NCBI GenBank assembly: GCA_035477115.1
Contig: DATIKW010000037.1
Span: forward strand, 1 to 27,040
Length of the DNA: 27,040 nt
Source of the DNA: UBA995 sp035477115
GTDB taxonomy: Bacteria; Bacillota; Sulfobacillia; UBA995
Direction: 5' to 3'
Part shown: positions 9,599 to 18,116 of the stretch, one piece after another
How positions within the stretch are numbered: position 1 is the stretch's first letter
How the letters are laid out: the number at the start of each line of letters is the position of its first letter
The notes under the pieces: generated by a model
Database searches by the model: none
Told to the model about the DNA's origin: nothing
The model's input: the letters and a program-made list of their open reading frames with translations, nothing else
Position numbers and translations under genes: made by a program

Positions 9599-10181
9599 CC
9601 AGTTTCAACTCCCGTCCGGCGAGGAGACGGCGGATGTTCGGGATGTGTCGGACGTAGATCAGTACCACCGCCAGGCCAATGAAAAGGCGATGGGGCAAGG
9701 GGGTGGGGATGATCGCGACCATCAGGGCGGCGGTGGCCGCGCCCAGGAGCGACCCCAGGGATACGTACCGGGTGATCAGGGCCGTGAGCCCCATGACCGC
9801 CACGCTGGCGGCGATGACACCGGGCAGCAGGAACAGGGCCACACCGGCGGCCGTGGCCACGCCCTTGCCCCCGCGGAAACCCAGCGCCCAGGGCCAGGTG
9901 TGGCCGGCTACCGCCGCCAGACCGGCCAGGCTGGCCGACCAGGGGGCCAGGTCCGGGGCCAGGGACTGGGCCAGGAAGGCGGCGGCAATGCCCTTGCCGG
10001 CATCGGCTAACAGCACCATCAAGCCGGGAAAGGGGCCGAGTACCCGGAATACGTTGGTGGCGCCCACATTGCCGCTGCCCAGCCGGCGGATATCGACGCC
10101 CCACAGGCGTCCCGTCCAGTACCCGAAGGGCAGTCCGCCGATCAGATAACCGGCGAGACTCACCAAGGACAGCGGGAGCAT
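9582..10181 (-). CDS. plsY: Glycerol-3-phosphate acyltransferase PlsY
   Basis: A 199-residue integral membrane enzyme that moves the acyl group from acyl-phosphate to glycerol-3-phosphate, the first acylation of phospholipid synthesis. Conserved blocks of the family are visible: LIGGLPFGYWTGRL, then RLGSGNVGATNVFRVLG (33-49), GHTWPWALGFRGGKGVATAAG (about 93-113), and a C-terminal YVRHIPNIRRLLAG. Hydrophobic stretches between them fit about five transmembrane helices. ATG 10181 follows GGAGG by 8 nt and comes 1 bp after the der stop. GpsA, encoded next, supplies its substrate. Confidence 0.97.
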   Translation of the reverse strand: MLPLSLVSLAGYLIGGLPFGYWTGRLWGVDIRRLGSGNVGATNVFRVLGPFPGLMVLLADAGKGIAAAFLAQSLAPDLAPWSASLAGLAAVAGHTWPWALGFRGGKGVATAAGVALFLLPGVIAASVAVMGLTALITRYVSLGSLLGAATAALMVAIIPTPLPHRLFIGLAVVLIYVRHIPNIRRLLAGRELKLGGSRR

Positions 10182-10182
10182 C

Positions 10183-11508
10183 CTAACCGCCTCCTTTCCT
10201 CGTCCTGCCGGCGCGCCGCGCGCGGAAACTCAGGCGCAGCGGGGTCGCCGTGAAGTCGAAGGCGTCCCGGAGGCGATGCTCCAGGAAGCGCCGATAGGCT
10301 GCGGGGACGCCGGCGGGGTCGTTCACGAAAAAGACGAAGTGCGGCGGTCGAGTCCCCACCTGCGACCCGAAACTGATCTTGAGGTCGGCACCTGGCGGAT
10401 GGATGGCAAGGGCCTCCTGGACGGCGTCATTGACCAGGCGGGTCGTCACCCGGCTCCCATGGCGCTCGGCGGCGGCGAGGGCGGCAGGCACGACTCGATC
10501 CAGCCCTTCACCGGTGAGGGCGGATACGGTCAGCACGGGTACGTAGTCCATGAAGGGCAGTTCCCGTCGTAGCTCCGCCGCGAACAGCTGGCTCTTCGGG
10601 TATGTCTCCCTGGCCAAGTCCCACTTGTTGCCGAGCAGCACCGAGGCTCGACCCGACTCGTGGACGAAGCCGGCGATCCGGCGATCCTGCTCCGTGAGCG
10701 GCTCGGCGGCGTCCACCACCAACAGGACAACCCAGGCGCGCTGGACCGCGCGGGTAGTGCGCATCACGCTATATTGCTCCAGCGATGGGCCGCGGCGGGC
10801 ACGCCGCCGGAGGCCGGCCGTGTCGATGAGGGTTACCGGCTGCCCCTCCCAGGCGAGAGTGACGTCCACCGCATCCCGGGTCGTGCCGGGCTGATCGTGG
10901 ACGATCATCCGGTCTTCGCCCAGGATGGCATTGAGCAAGGACGACTTACCCACATTGGGTTTGCCGACGATCGCCACCGGTATTCCGGTGGCCGCCGGTT
11001 CGGCCGGCTCCTCCGAGGGAAGCTGGAGAACGATGCGATCCAGCAGGTCTCCAGTGCCCAGACCGTGGATGGCCGACACGCCGACGGGCTCGCCGAATCC
11101 GAGTTCGAGGAAGTCCCAGAGCGAAGCGTCACTGTCCGGCCTATCCAGCTTGCTGACGACGACGATGACGGGTTTGCCGCTCCGGCGGAAGACTTCCGCC
11201 GCCTCGCGGTCGGCCGCCATGAGCCCCTCCTTCCCGTCGACGACGAACACGAGGAGATCCGCTTCCGCCATCGCCTGCCGGGCCTGATGACCTACCATCA
11301 GGGCCAGATCGCTCGAGCCCGCCGTATCCAGGCCGCCGGTGTCAACCAGCGTGAACTCGCGGCCGGACCAATCGGCCGGGGCGTAGACGCGGTCCCGGGT
11401 GACTCCCGGCTGCGCCTCGACTATGCTGCGGCGCTGCTGAAGGATGCGATTGAACAAGGCGGATTTGCCGACGTTGGGCCGGCCGACGATGGCGACCAGC
11501 GGCTTCAC
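10183..11508 (-). CDS. der: Ribosome biogenesis GTPase Der (EngA)
   Basis: A 441-residue tandem GTPase needed for 50S subunit maturation. First G domain: GRPNVGKS (9-16), GVTRDR, VDTGG (55-59). Second G domain: GKPNVGKSS (182-190), PGTTRD, DTAG, and NKWD. The C-terminal KH-like domain ends in an Arg/Lys-rich tail. The first domain's G4 motif, normally NKxD, is S119-K-L-D here, whereas the second is intact. The start is GTG 11508, sharing GTGA with the stop of the DUF512 gene; the open frame continues upstream but only as the other strand-mate frame of that gene. Length is normal for the family. Confidence 0.97.
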   Translation of the reverse strand: MKPLVAIVGRPNVGKSALFNRILQQRRSIVEAQPGVTRDRVYAPADWSGREFTLVDTGGLDTAGSSDLALMVGHQARQAMAEADLLVFVVDGKEGLMAADREAAEVFRRSGKPVIVVVSKLDRPDSDASLWDFLELGFGEPVGVSAIHGLGTGDLLDRIVLQLPSEEPAEPAATGIPVAIVGKPNVGKSSLLNAILGEDRMIVHDQPGTTRDAVDVTLAWEGQPVTLIDTAGLRRRARRGPSLEQYSVMRTTRAVQRAWVVLLVVDAAEPLTEQDRRIAGFVHESGRASVLLGNKWDLARETYPKSQLFAAELRRELPFMDYVPVLTVSALTGEGLDRVVPAALAAAERHGSRVTTRLVNDAVQEALAIHPPGADLKISFGSQVGTRPPHFVFFVNDPAGVPAAYRRFLEHRLRDAFDFTATPLRLSFRARRAGRTRKGGG

Positions 11509-12953
11509 TGCGCATACCCCATTCCCATGGCGCCCAAGAGTTCGCAGGGGTCGGTCCCGGCAGGTCGAACGGGGATGCCCAGGGCGCGGTCGAGTTCCTC
11601 GGGGGTCATGCCGTCGAGGAACGCCGGCGGGTCTCCGCCCAGAGCTGCGGAAGGGATGATGACGAGATCGGCCGGTTCCCGGGCGACTTCCTCGCGAGCG
11701 GCTTCCAGCAGGTCCGATCCGGTGAGCAAGCCGGCCACCGTCACCGAGTTGCCGAAGAACCGGTTGGTGACCGGTGCAACCCGTACGGGCTCGGGGAGTG
11801 ACCGCGACACGGAATTCACGAGCTGCTCTACGAGGGGTTTGGCAAGCCAACCCGTGAGCACCAGGCAGCGACGCGGGCCGTCAGGCGCGGAGCGCGCTCG
11901 GGCGGCCTCGGGGATCCGGTCCAGGAACAGACGGGCCAGGCCAATGCCGTTTTCGAGCTGGGGGAAGTCGTCATAGGCTGAAGCCGCCGGCACCGGTCTG
12001 CCCACCGACAGGTACAGCTCGTCCGCCGCATGGACAAGGGGACGGCCGCGCTCGCGGGTGAAATGTCGCTGCCACTCCTCAACCCGATCGAGCACGACTT
12101 CCACCTGGCGTCGTGCCATCAGCTCGAGGTCAGGCAGGCCCTTCCGGTGGCGGGTGAGCCCTACGGCTACCAGACCGATGGAGAGGACGGCACGGTCCAG
12201 GGCGGCCAGATCCTCGACGGTCTCCTCCAAGACATCGTCATCATTGAGTCCGGGACATATGACCACCTGGGTGTGCACGCCGATGTTCGCCCGGGCCAGA
12301 CGCTTTATGGCCGGCAGGATCGGTTCGGGTCCGCCGGTCCCCAGCAACATCCCCCGCCGGTCCGGGTCGGTGGCGTGAACGGAGACATACAGCGGGTTCA
12401 GGCGGTACTCCTCGATGCGGCGGAAATCCGCCGGCTCCAGGTTGGACAGGGTGATGAAATTCCCCTGCAGGAAGGACAGGCGGTAGTCGTCATCGCGGAC
12501 ATATAGCCCGGGACGAAGACCGGGAGGCAACTGGTCCAGAAAGCAGAAGACACAGCGATTGCGGCAGGTCATCACCCCGTCAAACACGGGCGACGCGAAG
12601 GTCAACCCAAGCTCTTCCTCTTCGGGCTTCTCGATATCGTACACTGTCTCCCGCGAATCCCGAGCGACGGTCAGACTGACCTGGTCGCTCGTCAGGCTCC
12701 ATTTGTAGTCCAGCAGATCGCGCGGGCGCCGTCCGTTGACGGCCAGCAGTCGGTCGCCGGCCTGCAACCCGGCAGCCGCCGCGATGCCGCCCGGCTCCAC
12801 GCCGGCGATCCAGGCCCCCTTGCAGGTTCGTCCCGAATCCGTCTCCCGTCGCCTCCTCAGACCAGCGAGGAAGCGTCCTTCGGCCAGCCACCGGGCAGTT
12901 CCTGCTGACCGTCGAGTGCGGCGAGCTACCAAAGGTCCCGAGCGTGCTTTCAA
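11505..12953 (-). CDS. DUF512 protein: PDZ domain plus radical SAM
   Basis: Seen in order: a PDZ-like module (GAWIAGVEPGGIAAAAGLQA and GDRLLAVNGRRP), the cluster motif CRNRCVFCFLDQLPPGLR (CxxxCxxC, binding a 4Fe-4S cluster and SAM), a radical-SAM barrel (GNFITLSN, YVSVHATDP, GVHTQVVICPGLND) and the C-terminal DUF512 region ending GAMGMGYAQ. Its reaction is unknown. The family usually lies beside der in clostridial genomes, as here. The start is uncertain: relatives begin near KGAWIAG, but no start codon exists there. I chose TTG 12953 because it shares TTGA with the upstream stop; TTG 12932 is the alternative. Either leaves a 30-40 residue Arg-rich extension of doubtful value. In-frame sequence further upstream belongs to the neighbouring genes. 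Confidence 0.88.
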   Translation of the reverse strand: MKARSGPLVARRTRRSAGTARWLAEGRFLAGLRRRRETDSGRTCKGAWIAGVEPGGIAAAAGLQAGDRLLAVNGRRPRDLLDYKWSLTSDQVSLTVARDSRETVYDIEKPEEEELGLTFASPVFDGVMTCRNRCVFCFLDQLPPGLRPGLYVRDDDYRLSFLQGNFITLSNLEPADFRRIEEYRLNPLYVSVHATDPDRRGMLLGTGGPEPILPAIKRLARANIGVHTQVVICPGLNDDDVLEETVEDLAALDRAVLSIGLVAVGLTRHRKGLPDLELMARRQVEVVLDRVEEWQRHFTRERGRPLVHAADELYLSVGRPVPAASAYDDFPQLENGIGLARLFLDRIPEAARARSAPDGPRRCLVLTGWLAKPLVEQLVNSVSRSLPEPVRVAPVTNRFFGNSVTVAGLLTGSDLLEAAREEVAREPADLVIIPSAALGGDPPAFLDGMTPEELDRALGIPVRPAGTDPCELLGAMGMGYAQ

Positions 12954-13135
12954 TGGCGAACCAGGATGTAGGTCCCGTTCTCCAGATCGTGGACCATGGC
13001 GTCGAGGATGCGGCTCAGGTAGGTGGCAAGTCGCTCCCGTTCGGCCTCGTCGCGGGCGTAAAACGACGGCATTGCGCCGCCGACCGACTCCGGTCGCAAC
13101 GTGACTACGGCAAGGATGCTCCCGGACTCCCTCAT
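12950..13135 (-). CDS. Small capping subunit for YIEGIA (61 aa)
   Basis: A 61-residue protein with ILAVVTLRPESVGGAMPSFY in its N-terminal half, then a helix (DEAERERLATYLSRILDAM) and the end NGTYILVRH. This agrees with the small 'capping complex subunit for YIEGIA' family that is found next to YIEGIA genes in spore-forming clostridia. It starts ATG 13135 sharing ATGA with the YIEGIA stop and ends sharing TTGA with the DUF512 start, so the three are probably translated in series. Function is unknown; a partner of the membrane protein YIEGIA is the natural inference from the constant pairing. Confidence 0.82.
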   Translation of the reverse strand: MRESGSILAVVTLRPESVGGAMPSFYARDEAERERLATYLSRILDAMVHDLENGTYILVRH

Positions 13136-14022
13136 CGGGTGCCGGCGGAACCCAAGGGGCGGCGCCGGGCGCTCTCCAGCAAGGGGACCCGGCGCACTCC
13201 TTCGACGAGAGCGGAAATCGAGTCATGGATGGGGACGATGACCAGGCCGACTCGCCCGGTATCGAGGTCCACCCGGACCAGGGGGGTGAATTCCGGCGTG
13301 CCGTAGTCCTTGCGCAAGCCCACCGCCGCAGCCGCATCGTGAGCGATCGCCTGGCGTTGGCCGGCCGTGGCCAGCGTGGCACGGGCATCGAGGTCCCGGG
13401 GCTCGAGGATCACCCCTTGGCCGTGGCGCAGGAGGTACCGCCGGGACTCTTGAAGCCCGACGGCCATCATCTGTATGTCGTCGACGAACAGGAGGGTTTC
13501 CTCGAAGTGCAGCTTTGCGGGGCGCACGTCTGCTATCCCGCCGACCTGCCGGCCCTGCCGGAATCCGGCGGCCACCAGGAGCGAGAAGATGCCCGCCGCC
13601 AGTCCAACCTGCCACCCCAGGACGTGGGTCGTCCCGCTCGCCACCGCCGCGGTCAGCATCGACAGGTAGTTCCGGGCCTCGAATACCCGTGCGATCCCCT
13701 CCACGTAGTCCGCACCCCGCGCCACGCGCTCGATTCGCTCGAGGGCAGCCAGACTGTCCCGCTCGGCTGCCCGCACCTCCCGGAACTGCTGGGCGGCCAG
13801 GGCGACGAAGGCGGCCGCCGTGAACTCCCGGGCGGCGAGGGCGGGCACGATCACTGCTCCAAGCAACGCCGCGACCACCCCCAGCGACAGGTGAGTTACC
13901 CAGCCATGGGGATAGGTGGGATAGATGCGGAAGTCAGCCCGCAGTAGATAAGCTCTGGTCAAGGCGCCAACCGCCATGCCGGCCAAAATGCTCGGATAGG
14001 GCGATCCTGCCACCCCGGTCAC
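13132..14022 (-). CDS. YIEGIA family membrane protein
   Basis: A 296-residue protein with hydrophobic segments at about 10-27, 44-64 and 119-152, and a soluble C-terminal half. It carries the name-giving motif as YVEGIA (106-111), followed by ARNYLSMLTA. The family occurs in endospore formers and is clustered with spoIIP-type and DUF512 genes; no biochemical role is established to my knowledge. The start is GTG 14022, sharing GTGA with the spoIIP stop. It is followed by its small partner with an ATGA overlap. Position within this block suggests a job at the membrane during sporulation. Confidence 0.85.
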   Translation of the reverse strand: MTGVAGSPYPSILAGMAVGALTRAYLLRADFRIYPTYPHGWVTHLSLGVVAALLGAVIVPALAAREFTAAAFVALAAQQFREVRAAERDSLAALERIERVARGADYVEGIARVFEARNYLSMLTAAVASGTTHVLGWQVGLAAGIFSLLVAAGFRQGRQVGGIADVRPAKLHFEETLLFVDDIQMMAVGLQESRRYLLRHGQGVILEPRDLDARATLATAGQRQAIAHDAAAAVGLRKDYGTPEFTPLVRVDLDTGRVGLVIVPIHDSISALVEGVRRVPLLESARRRPLGSAGTR

Positions 14023-15158
14023 CCGGGGCTGTCCCCTCCCTGCCGGCCGCGCCGGTTACCGAGACGCTCGCGCACCGGGCGCAGCAAATCGCCGAATTCC
14101 CTGCCGGCGAATTCCCGCGCCTTGGCTCCGGCCGCTTTCCAACTCCCCGTTGCCAGATAGAGGTACGTCGCGGTGCCGGCGAAAGTGAGCGCCAGCACCA
14201 GACCCAGCGCCCGCCACACGGCGGCCGGCTCGCCACCCCCCATGCCCACCACCGCCGGTATCACCCCGGCCAGCAGCACCGCACCCCTCTCCGCCTGGTC
14301 GCGCGGGGTGCGATGGGAGCCCATCTCCAGCAACAGCTTGCGTCCTTTCAGGTCCTGGTTGTAGGACCCGCGGCCCATGAAGATGCCGCGGATCAGTCCG
14401 GGATGTTCGCGATCGGCCGCGGCCTTGAGGCGCCTGGCCCAGGCGAGATTCCTATCCCGCAGCGGGTTCTGCCGGCCCACCACGATCATCACCTGGGCCA
14501 CGGTCTCTCCGTCGATTTGCGTCTGGTAGGCATGGGCGGGAGCGGCATCGCGGTGCACATCTAGCAGCATGGTCACGCCTTCGCGCATGAGGTCGGTAGC
14601 CGTCCGCCGCGAGCGCTGGTAGGCGGCGGCATCGTGCGGTTCGTGAATGGTTCGGTCGTGGATGGTGTCAATCCCTTCCCGCTCGAGCGCTTCCGCGAAG
14701 GTCTCCCCCACCTCGATGATCCCGCCCCCGCCTTTGATAGAGGCCTTGCCGTCGGTCGGGATGAATGACTCCGCCGTGTGGGTGTGGAATATGCCTATCC
14801 TTTCCTCCCGGTTGCGGCCAAGGGCGGCCAGGACGGGAATCGCTCGCAGCAGCCGCGGCCAAGCGGCCTCGAGGTAGGGAGCCAGGTCGATCTCCCGGAG
14901 GAACACCGCGTGGGCCAGGTCGCGCTCGACGCGCACCACCTGGTACAGGCGGTTGTCGGCGGACTGAAACTCGTCTCCCGGATGCACGACGTGTCCGGTG
15001 ACCATGATGACCTCGCCGGTGCCTTCAACTACCACATGGAACGGCGATTCGACGGGGCGTTCATCGTGCGCTGCGGCGGGGCGGGCGGAGGCCCCCGCCG
15101 CCAGCAGCATCGCGACGATGGCGCCGCCTGATATCACCTTACTGGTTCTCACGGCCAT
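14019..15158 (-). CDS. spoIIP: Stage II sporulation protein P (SpoIIP-type amidase/endopeptidase)
   Basis: A 379-residue protein with an N-terminal secretion/anchor segment (about 7-30, ending AAAHDERP). The SpoIIP hydrolase domain shows HTHTAESF (125-132), KGGGGIIEVGETFAEALERE, YQRSRRTATDLM, DVHRD (200-204) and LLLEMGSH (275-282), the zinc-site and acidic residues of this amidase-3-like fold. SpoIIP cuts peptidoglycan with SpoIID during engulfment of the forespore. Unlike the B. subtilis protein it also has a C-terminal transmembrane helix (about 314-335) and a basic tail. Start ATG 15158 has its Shine-Dalgarno directly adjacent; GTG 15152 is better spaced and may be the true start. The gene overlaps the DUF1614 gene by 20 bp. 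Confidence 0.88.
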   Translation of the reverse strand: MAVRTSKVISGGAIVAMLLAAGASARPAAAHDERPVESPFHVVVEGTGEVIMVTGHVVHPGDEFQSADNRLYQVVRVERDLAHAVFLREIDLAPYLEAAWPRLLRAIPVLAALGRNREERIGIFHTHTAESFIPTDGKASIKGGGGIIEVGETFAEALEREGIDTIHDRTIHEPHDAAAYQRSRRTATDLMREGVTMLLDVHRDAAPAHAYQTQIDGETVAQVMIVVGRQNPLRDRNLAWARRLKAAADREHPGLIRGIFMGRGSYNQDLKGRKLLLEMGSHRTPRDQAERGAVLLAGVIPAVVGMGGGEPAAVWRALGLVLALTFAGTATYLYLATGSWKAAGAKAREFAGREFGDLLRPVRERLGNRRGRQGGDSPG

Positions 15159-15855
15159 CCTCCCCCCTGCCGGAGGCACCCGGCAGTCCTTCTCCCCGCA
15201 GCGATGTCTGACCGGGTGCGCGTCTCCCCGGCGCCGGTCCCCCTCGGAGGCGTTCCCGCGATTCGCCGACCACCTCGGCCAGCAGTACCGCCAGCAGCCC
15301 GGCCAGCACCACGGCATCGAAAGCCCCCGCACCGCCGATCCATGCCCGGCCGGGCATTCCCTCAAGGTGGAGTTCAACGAAGTGCGCCAGGTCGGCCAGG
15401 ACGATGCCCAGGATCCCGCCGATGAAGGCGGCGCGGCGCGACCGGCCGGCGAGGTAACCGATGGCGCCCGCGACCAGCGCGAACAGGTAGAGCGGCTCCA
15501 TGAACATCGCCTCGGGCTCGGCGCGATATCCCGCCAGCACCATCCGGCCGAGGACGAAAACCGCCGCCCCGCTGAACAGGGCGGCGAGGATGCCGCGCAG
15601 CCGTTCGACCGCAGTGTCGGCCGTGGCGATGAGCCAGACCGACACCCCGATCGGTACCAACCCTCCGCCCACGTTGACGATGAGGGCGGCCGGCTGGCGG
15701 ACGAGCGCGACATTGAAGAAGCTCCCGGCCAGGATCAGACCGACGATCAACAGGGCGGCGCGATCGGTGAGCCGCATGCGATCCAGCACCCGTTGGGCCA
15801 CGCCGAAGTAGATCAGGATGACGGCCACGACCAGCAAGAAGGCGCCAACCGGCAT
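15139..15855 (-). CDS. DUF1614 family membrane protein
   Basis: A 238-residue protein with about seven hydrophobic segments, beginning MPVGAFLLVVAVILIYFGVA. The stretches QRVLDRMRLTDRAALLIVGL and VNVGGGLVPIGVSVWLI match DUF1614, a family of unknown function that often precedes spoIIP-type genes in clostridia. The C-terminal 40 residues are hydrophilic and Gly/Arg-rich. ATG 15855 is preceded by GGGAGG with a 7-nt spacer, which decides it over the ATG five codons earlier. It ends 20 bp inside the following spoIIP gene, implying coupling. A role in the forespore or mother-cell membrane is only an inference from context. Confidence 0.82.
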   Translation of the reverse strand: MPVGAFLLVVAVILIYFGVAQRVLDRMRLTDRAALLIVGLILAGSFFNVALVRQPAALIVNVGGGLVPIGVSVWLIATADTAVERLRGILAALFSGAAVFVLGRMVLAGYRAEPEAMFMEPLYLFALVAGAIGYLAGRSRRAAFIGGILGIVLADLAHFVELHLEGMPGRAWIGGAGAFDAVVLAGLLAVLLAEVVGESRERLRGGPAPGRRAPGQTSLRGEGLPGASGRGEDGRENQ

Positions 15856-15908
15856 ATCGCATCCTCCCACGCTCGGTTGGTGTCTAGCCTTCTCCGGACG
15901 CGGGAGAT

Positions 15909-18116
15909 TTAGTCCGACCAGCGGGCCCGGCGTGCGGGGAACTGGAAGGTGACTCGACCCTCGGAGTCCAAGACCAGATAAGCGGCGAAACGGCGGCCGG
16001 TGCGGGCCCGAAATCCCCGCAGCAACCCGGTTCTGCCCCGCGCGAGCAAGTCGGCCGCCTGACCGGCCGTCAGTTTACGTCCGGCGATCAGGCGCGGGAC
16101 TTGAAAGACGCAGGACGGATCCTGGCTGCGGCTGCACCGGAAGCCGCGCGGGCCCTCCACGACCGGCGAGCCGCAGCGCCGGCAGCCCCCGATTCCTCCC
16201 GACAGGAAGCCGGCCGAGGGAATCGCCGGCAAGCTGCGGATCTGCTCGACCGCCTCGGCGGTGAAGCGACGTACATCCTCCATGAAGCGTTCGCGGTCGC
16301 AACTGCCCTCCTCGATCTGGCGGAGGCGGCGTTCCCATTGGCCGGTGAGGGCCACCGACGTCAGCTCCCGTACCGGCAAGCGGTCGATGAGGGCCATGCC
16401 CTTGGGTGTTGGTACGAGAGCGCGTCCCTGGCGCGATACGTAATCCACCTCCAACAAGCGTTCGATGATCGCGGCCCGGGTGGCCGGGGTGCCTATGCCT
16501 TCCTCCCGCATGACCTCCGCGAGTTCGTCATCGCTCACGAGCGACCCGGCGGTCTCCATGGCGCGGAGCAGACTGGCTTCCGTGTAGCGGGCAGGCGGGC
16601 GGGTCGCGCTTTCCTCCACCGTCACCGAGGTGACGGCGACCGGAGTCCCCGGCTTGAGGTCAGGCAAGGGCTGATCGGGGGCCGGCTCAGGATAGAGCAC
16701 TCGCCAACCGGCCTCGAGCAACACCTGGGCCTCGCTGCGGAAGCGGTCGCCGCCGGCGCGGGTGAGGATGCGGGTGGTTTCGGTGACGCACGCCGGAAGG
16801 AAGACGGCCACGAAACGGCGGACTATCGCCTGGTACACAACTCCCTTGTCTCCCCGAAGCTCCTCGAGGGGGGCGCGCTTGGGGGTGGGGATGATGGCGT
16901 GGTGGTCCTTGACTTTGCGGTCGTCGATGATCCTGCCGGACAGGGGCAGCCGCGGTGAGGCGGCGAGGGCTGCGGCCTCGCGGGCGCCGGGCAATCCCTC
17001 CGAGGCGGCGATCGCCGCCAGCACCCTCCCCAGGCTGGGGATGAGGTCCGGCGGCAGGTGACGACTGCCGGTACGCGGGTAGGTGATGAGCTTGTCCCGC
17101 TCGTATAGCTCCTGGGCCAGCTTCAGGGTCTTGGCGGCGCTGAATCCCCGGGTGCGGTTCAGTTCTCGCTGCAGGTCGGTCAGGTCGGGGAGGAGGTAGG
17201 GCGGCTGAGTGCGGCGGGCGTGCTCCACCCCTTCGACCTCCCCGGCGCCGCCCTGCACCCGCCTGGCTATTTCGCGTGCGGCTTCCTCTGACCACAAGCG
17301 ATCGTCGTCTTCGTGGACCCACCGTCCGCGATAGGTTTCCCCAGCGGCGGCGAAGACGGCTTCCACCTGCCAGAAGGGGCGGGGCACGAAGGCGGCGACA
17401 GCCCGCTCCCGCTCGACCAGGAGGGCCAGTGTGGGGGTTTGCACGCGTCCGACCGGCAGGAGGGTGCCGCTCACGCCCGTCATGCCCCGCGTGGCGTTGA
17501 TGCCCACCAGCCAGTCACTCTCGCTGCGGCACCGGGCTGCTGCCGCCAGCGAGTCGAATTCGCCGGCGGGACGCAAGCTCCCGAACCCCTGGCGTATCGC
17601 CTCGCCGGTCAGCGATGATATCCAAAGGCGCATGACCGGCAGCCGGCAACCCGCCAGCTCATACAGATAGCGGAAGATCAACTCCCCTTCGCGCCCGGCG
17701 TCGCAGGCGTTGACGACCAGGGCGACGTCCCGCCGTGCCAGCAGTTCGACCACCCGTTCCAGGTGAGCGCGGGTGCGGTTCACCGGGCGGAGCCGGAAGG
17801 TCTCCGGCAGGATGGGCAGGCCCGCCAGGGCCCAACGTCTCCAGGTCGAACGGTAGTCTTCGGGTTCCGCTAGCTCCACCAGGTGGCCTATGGCCCAGGT
17901 GATCAGCACCGGGTCGCGGCTGAGTACCCCCTGCCCGGAGGCGAAACCACCCAGGGATCGCGCCAAGTCGCGCGCGACCGATGGTTTCTCGGCCACCACG
18001 AGGACCTTCTGCCCCGGGTCCAGGTTGGCGGCGAAGGGGAACTCGACCGCCTTCTCCGGGTCAGTCGCGTTCCGGGTCTTGCGGGGTGTCCGCCGGCGGG
18101 GCGGGCTCGCCGCCAT
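15909..18116 (-). CDS. topB: DNA topoisomerase III (type IA)
   Basis: A 735-residue type IA topoisomerase. The TOPRIM domain opens at KVLVVAEKPSVARDLA (38-53) and carries the acidic triad in NACDAGREGELIF (136-148). INATRGMTGVSG, LPVGRVQTPTLALL and the active-site segment KLITYPRTGSRHLP follow, with catalytic Tyr346 and its Arg348. VKDHHAIIPTPK and EEGIGTPATRAAIIERL are further family marks. One C-terminal zinc-ribbon (CRRC...C...C, about 645-670) is retained. The enzyme decatenates DNA and resolves recombination intermediates. ATG 18116 lies 56 bp inside the end of the ispH-rpsA gene, giving a 35-residue leader before the usual start of the fold; no start codon closer to the fold is convincing. 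Confidence 0.95.
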   Translation of the reverse strand: MAASPPRRRTPRKTRNATDPEKAVEFPFAANLDPGQKVLVVAEKPSVARDLARSLGGFASGQGVLSRDPVLITWAIGHLVELAEPEDYRSTWRRWALAGLPILPETFRLRPVNRTRAHLERVVELLARRDVALVVNACDAGREGELIFRYLYELAGCRLPVMRLWISSLTGEAIRQGFGSLRPAGEFDSLAAAARCRSESDWLVGINATRGMTGVSGTLLPVGRVQTPTLALLVERERAVAAFVPRPFWQVEAVFAAAGETYRGRWVHEDDDRLWSEEAAREIARRVQGGAGEVEGVEHARRTQPPYLLPDLTDLQRELNRTRGFSAAKTLKLAQELYERDKLITYPRTGSRHLPPDLIPSLGRVLAAIAASEGLPGAREAAALAASPRLPLSGRIIDDRKVKDHHAIIPTPKRAPLEELRGDKGVVYQAIVRRFVAVFLPACVTETTRILTRAGGDRFRSEAQVLLEAGWRVLYPEPAPDQPLPDLKPGTPVAVTSVTVEESATRPPARYTEASLLRAMETAGSLVSDDELAEVMREEGIGTPATRAAIIERLLEVDYVSRQGRALVPTPKGMALIDRLPVRELTSVALTGQWERRLRQIEEGSCDRERFMEDVRRFTAEAVEQIRSLPAIPSAGFLSGGIGGCRRCGSPVVEGPRGFRCSRSQDPSCVFQVPRLIAGRKLTAGQAADLLARGRTGLLRGFRARTGRRFAAYLVLDSEGRVTFQFPARRARWSD

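Noticed and set aside
11509..11850. Upstream extension of der
   Set aside because: Lies inside the DUF512 gene in another frame; GTG 11508 begins exactly at the conserved KPLVAIVGR.
15159..15713. Upstream extension of the spoIIP frame
   Set aside because: Arg/Ser-rich translation antiphase within the DUF1614 gene; a signal-peptide-like N-terminus begins at 15158.
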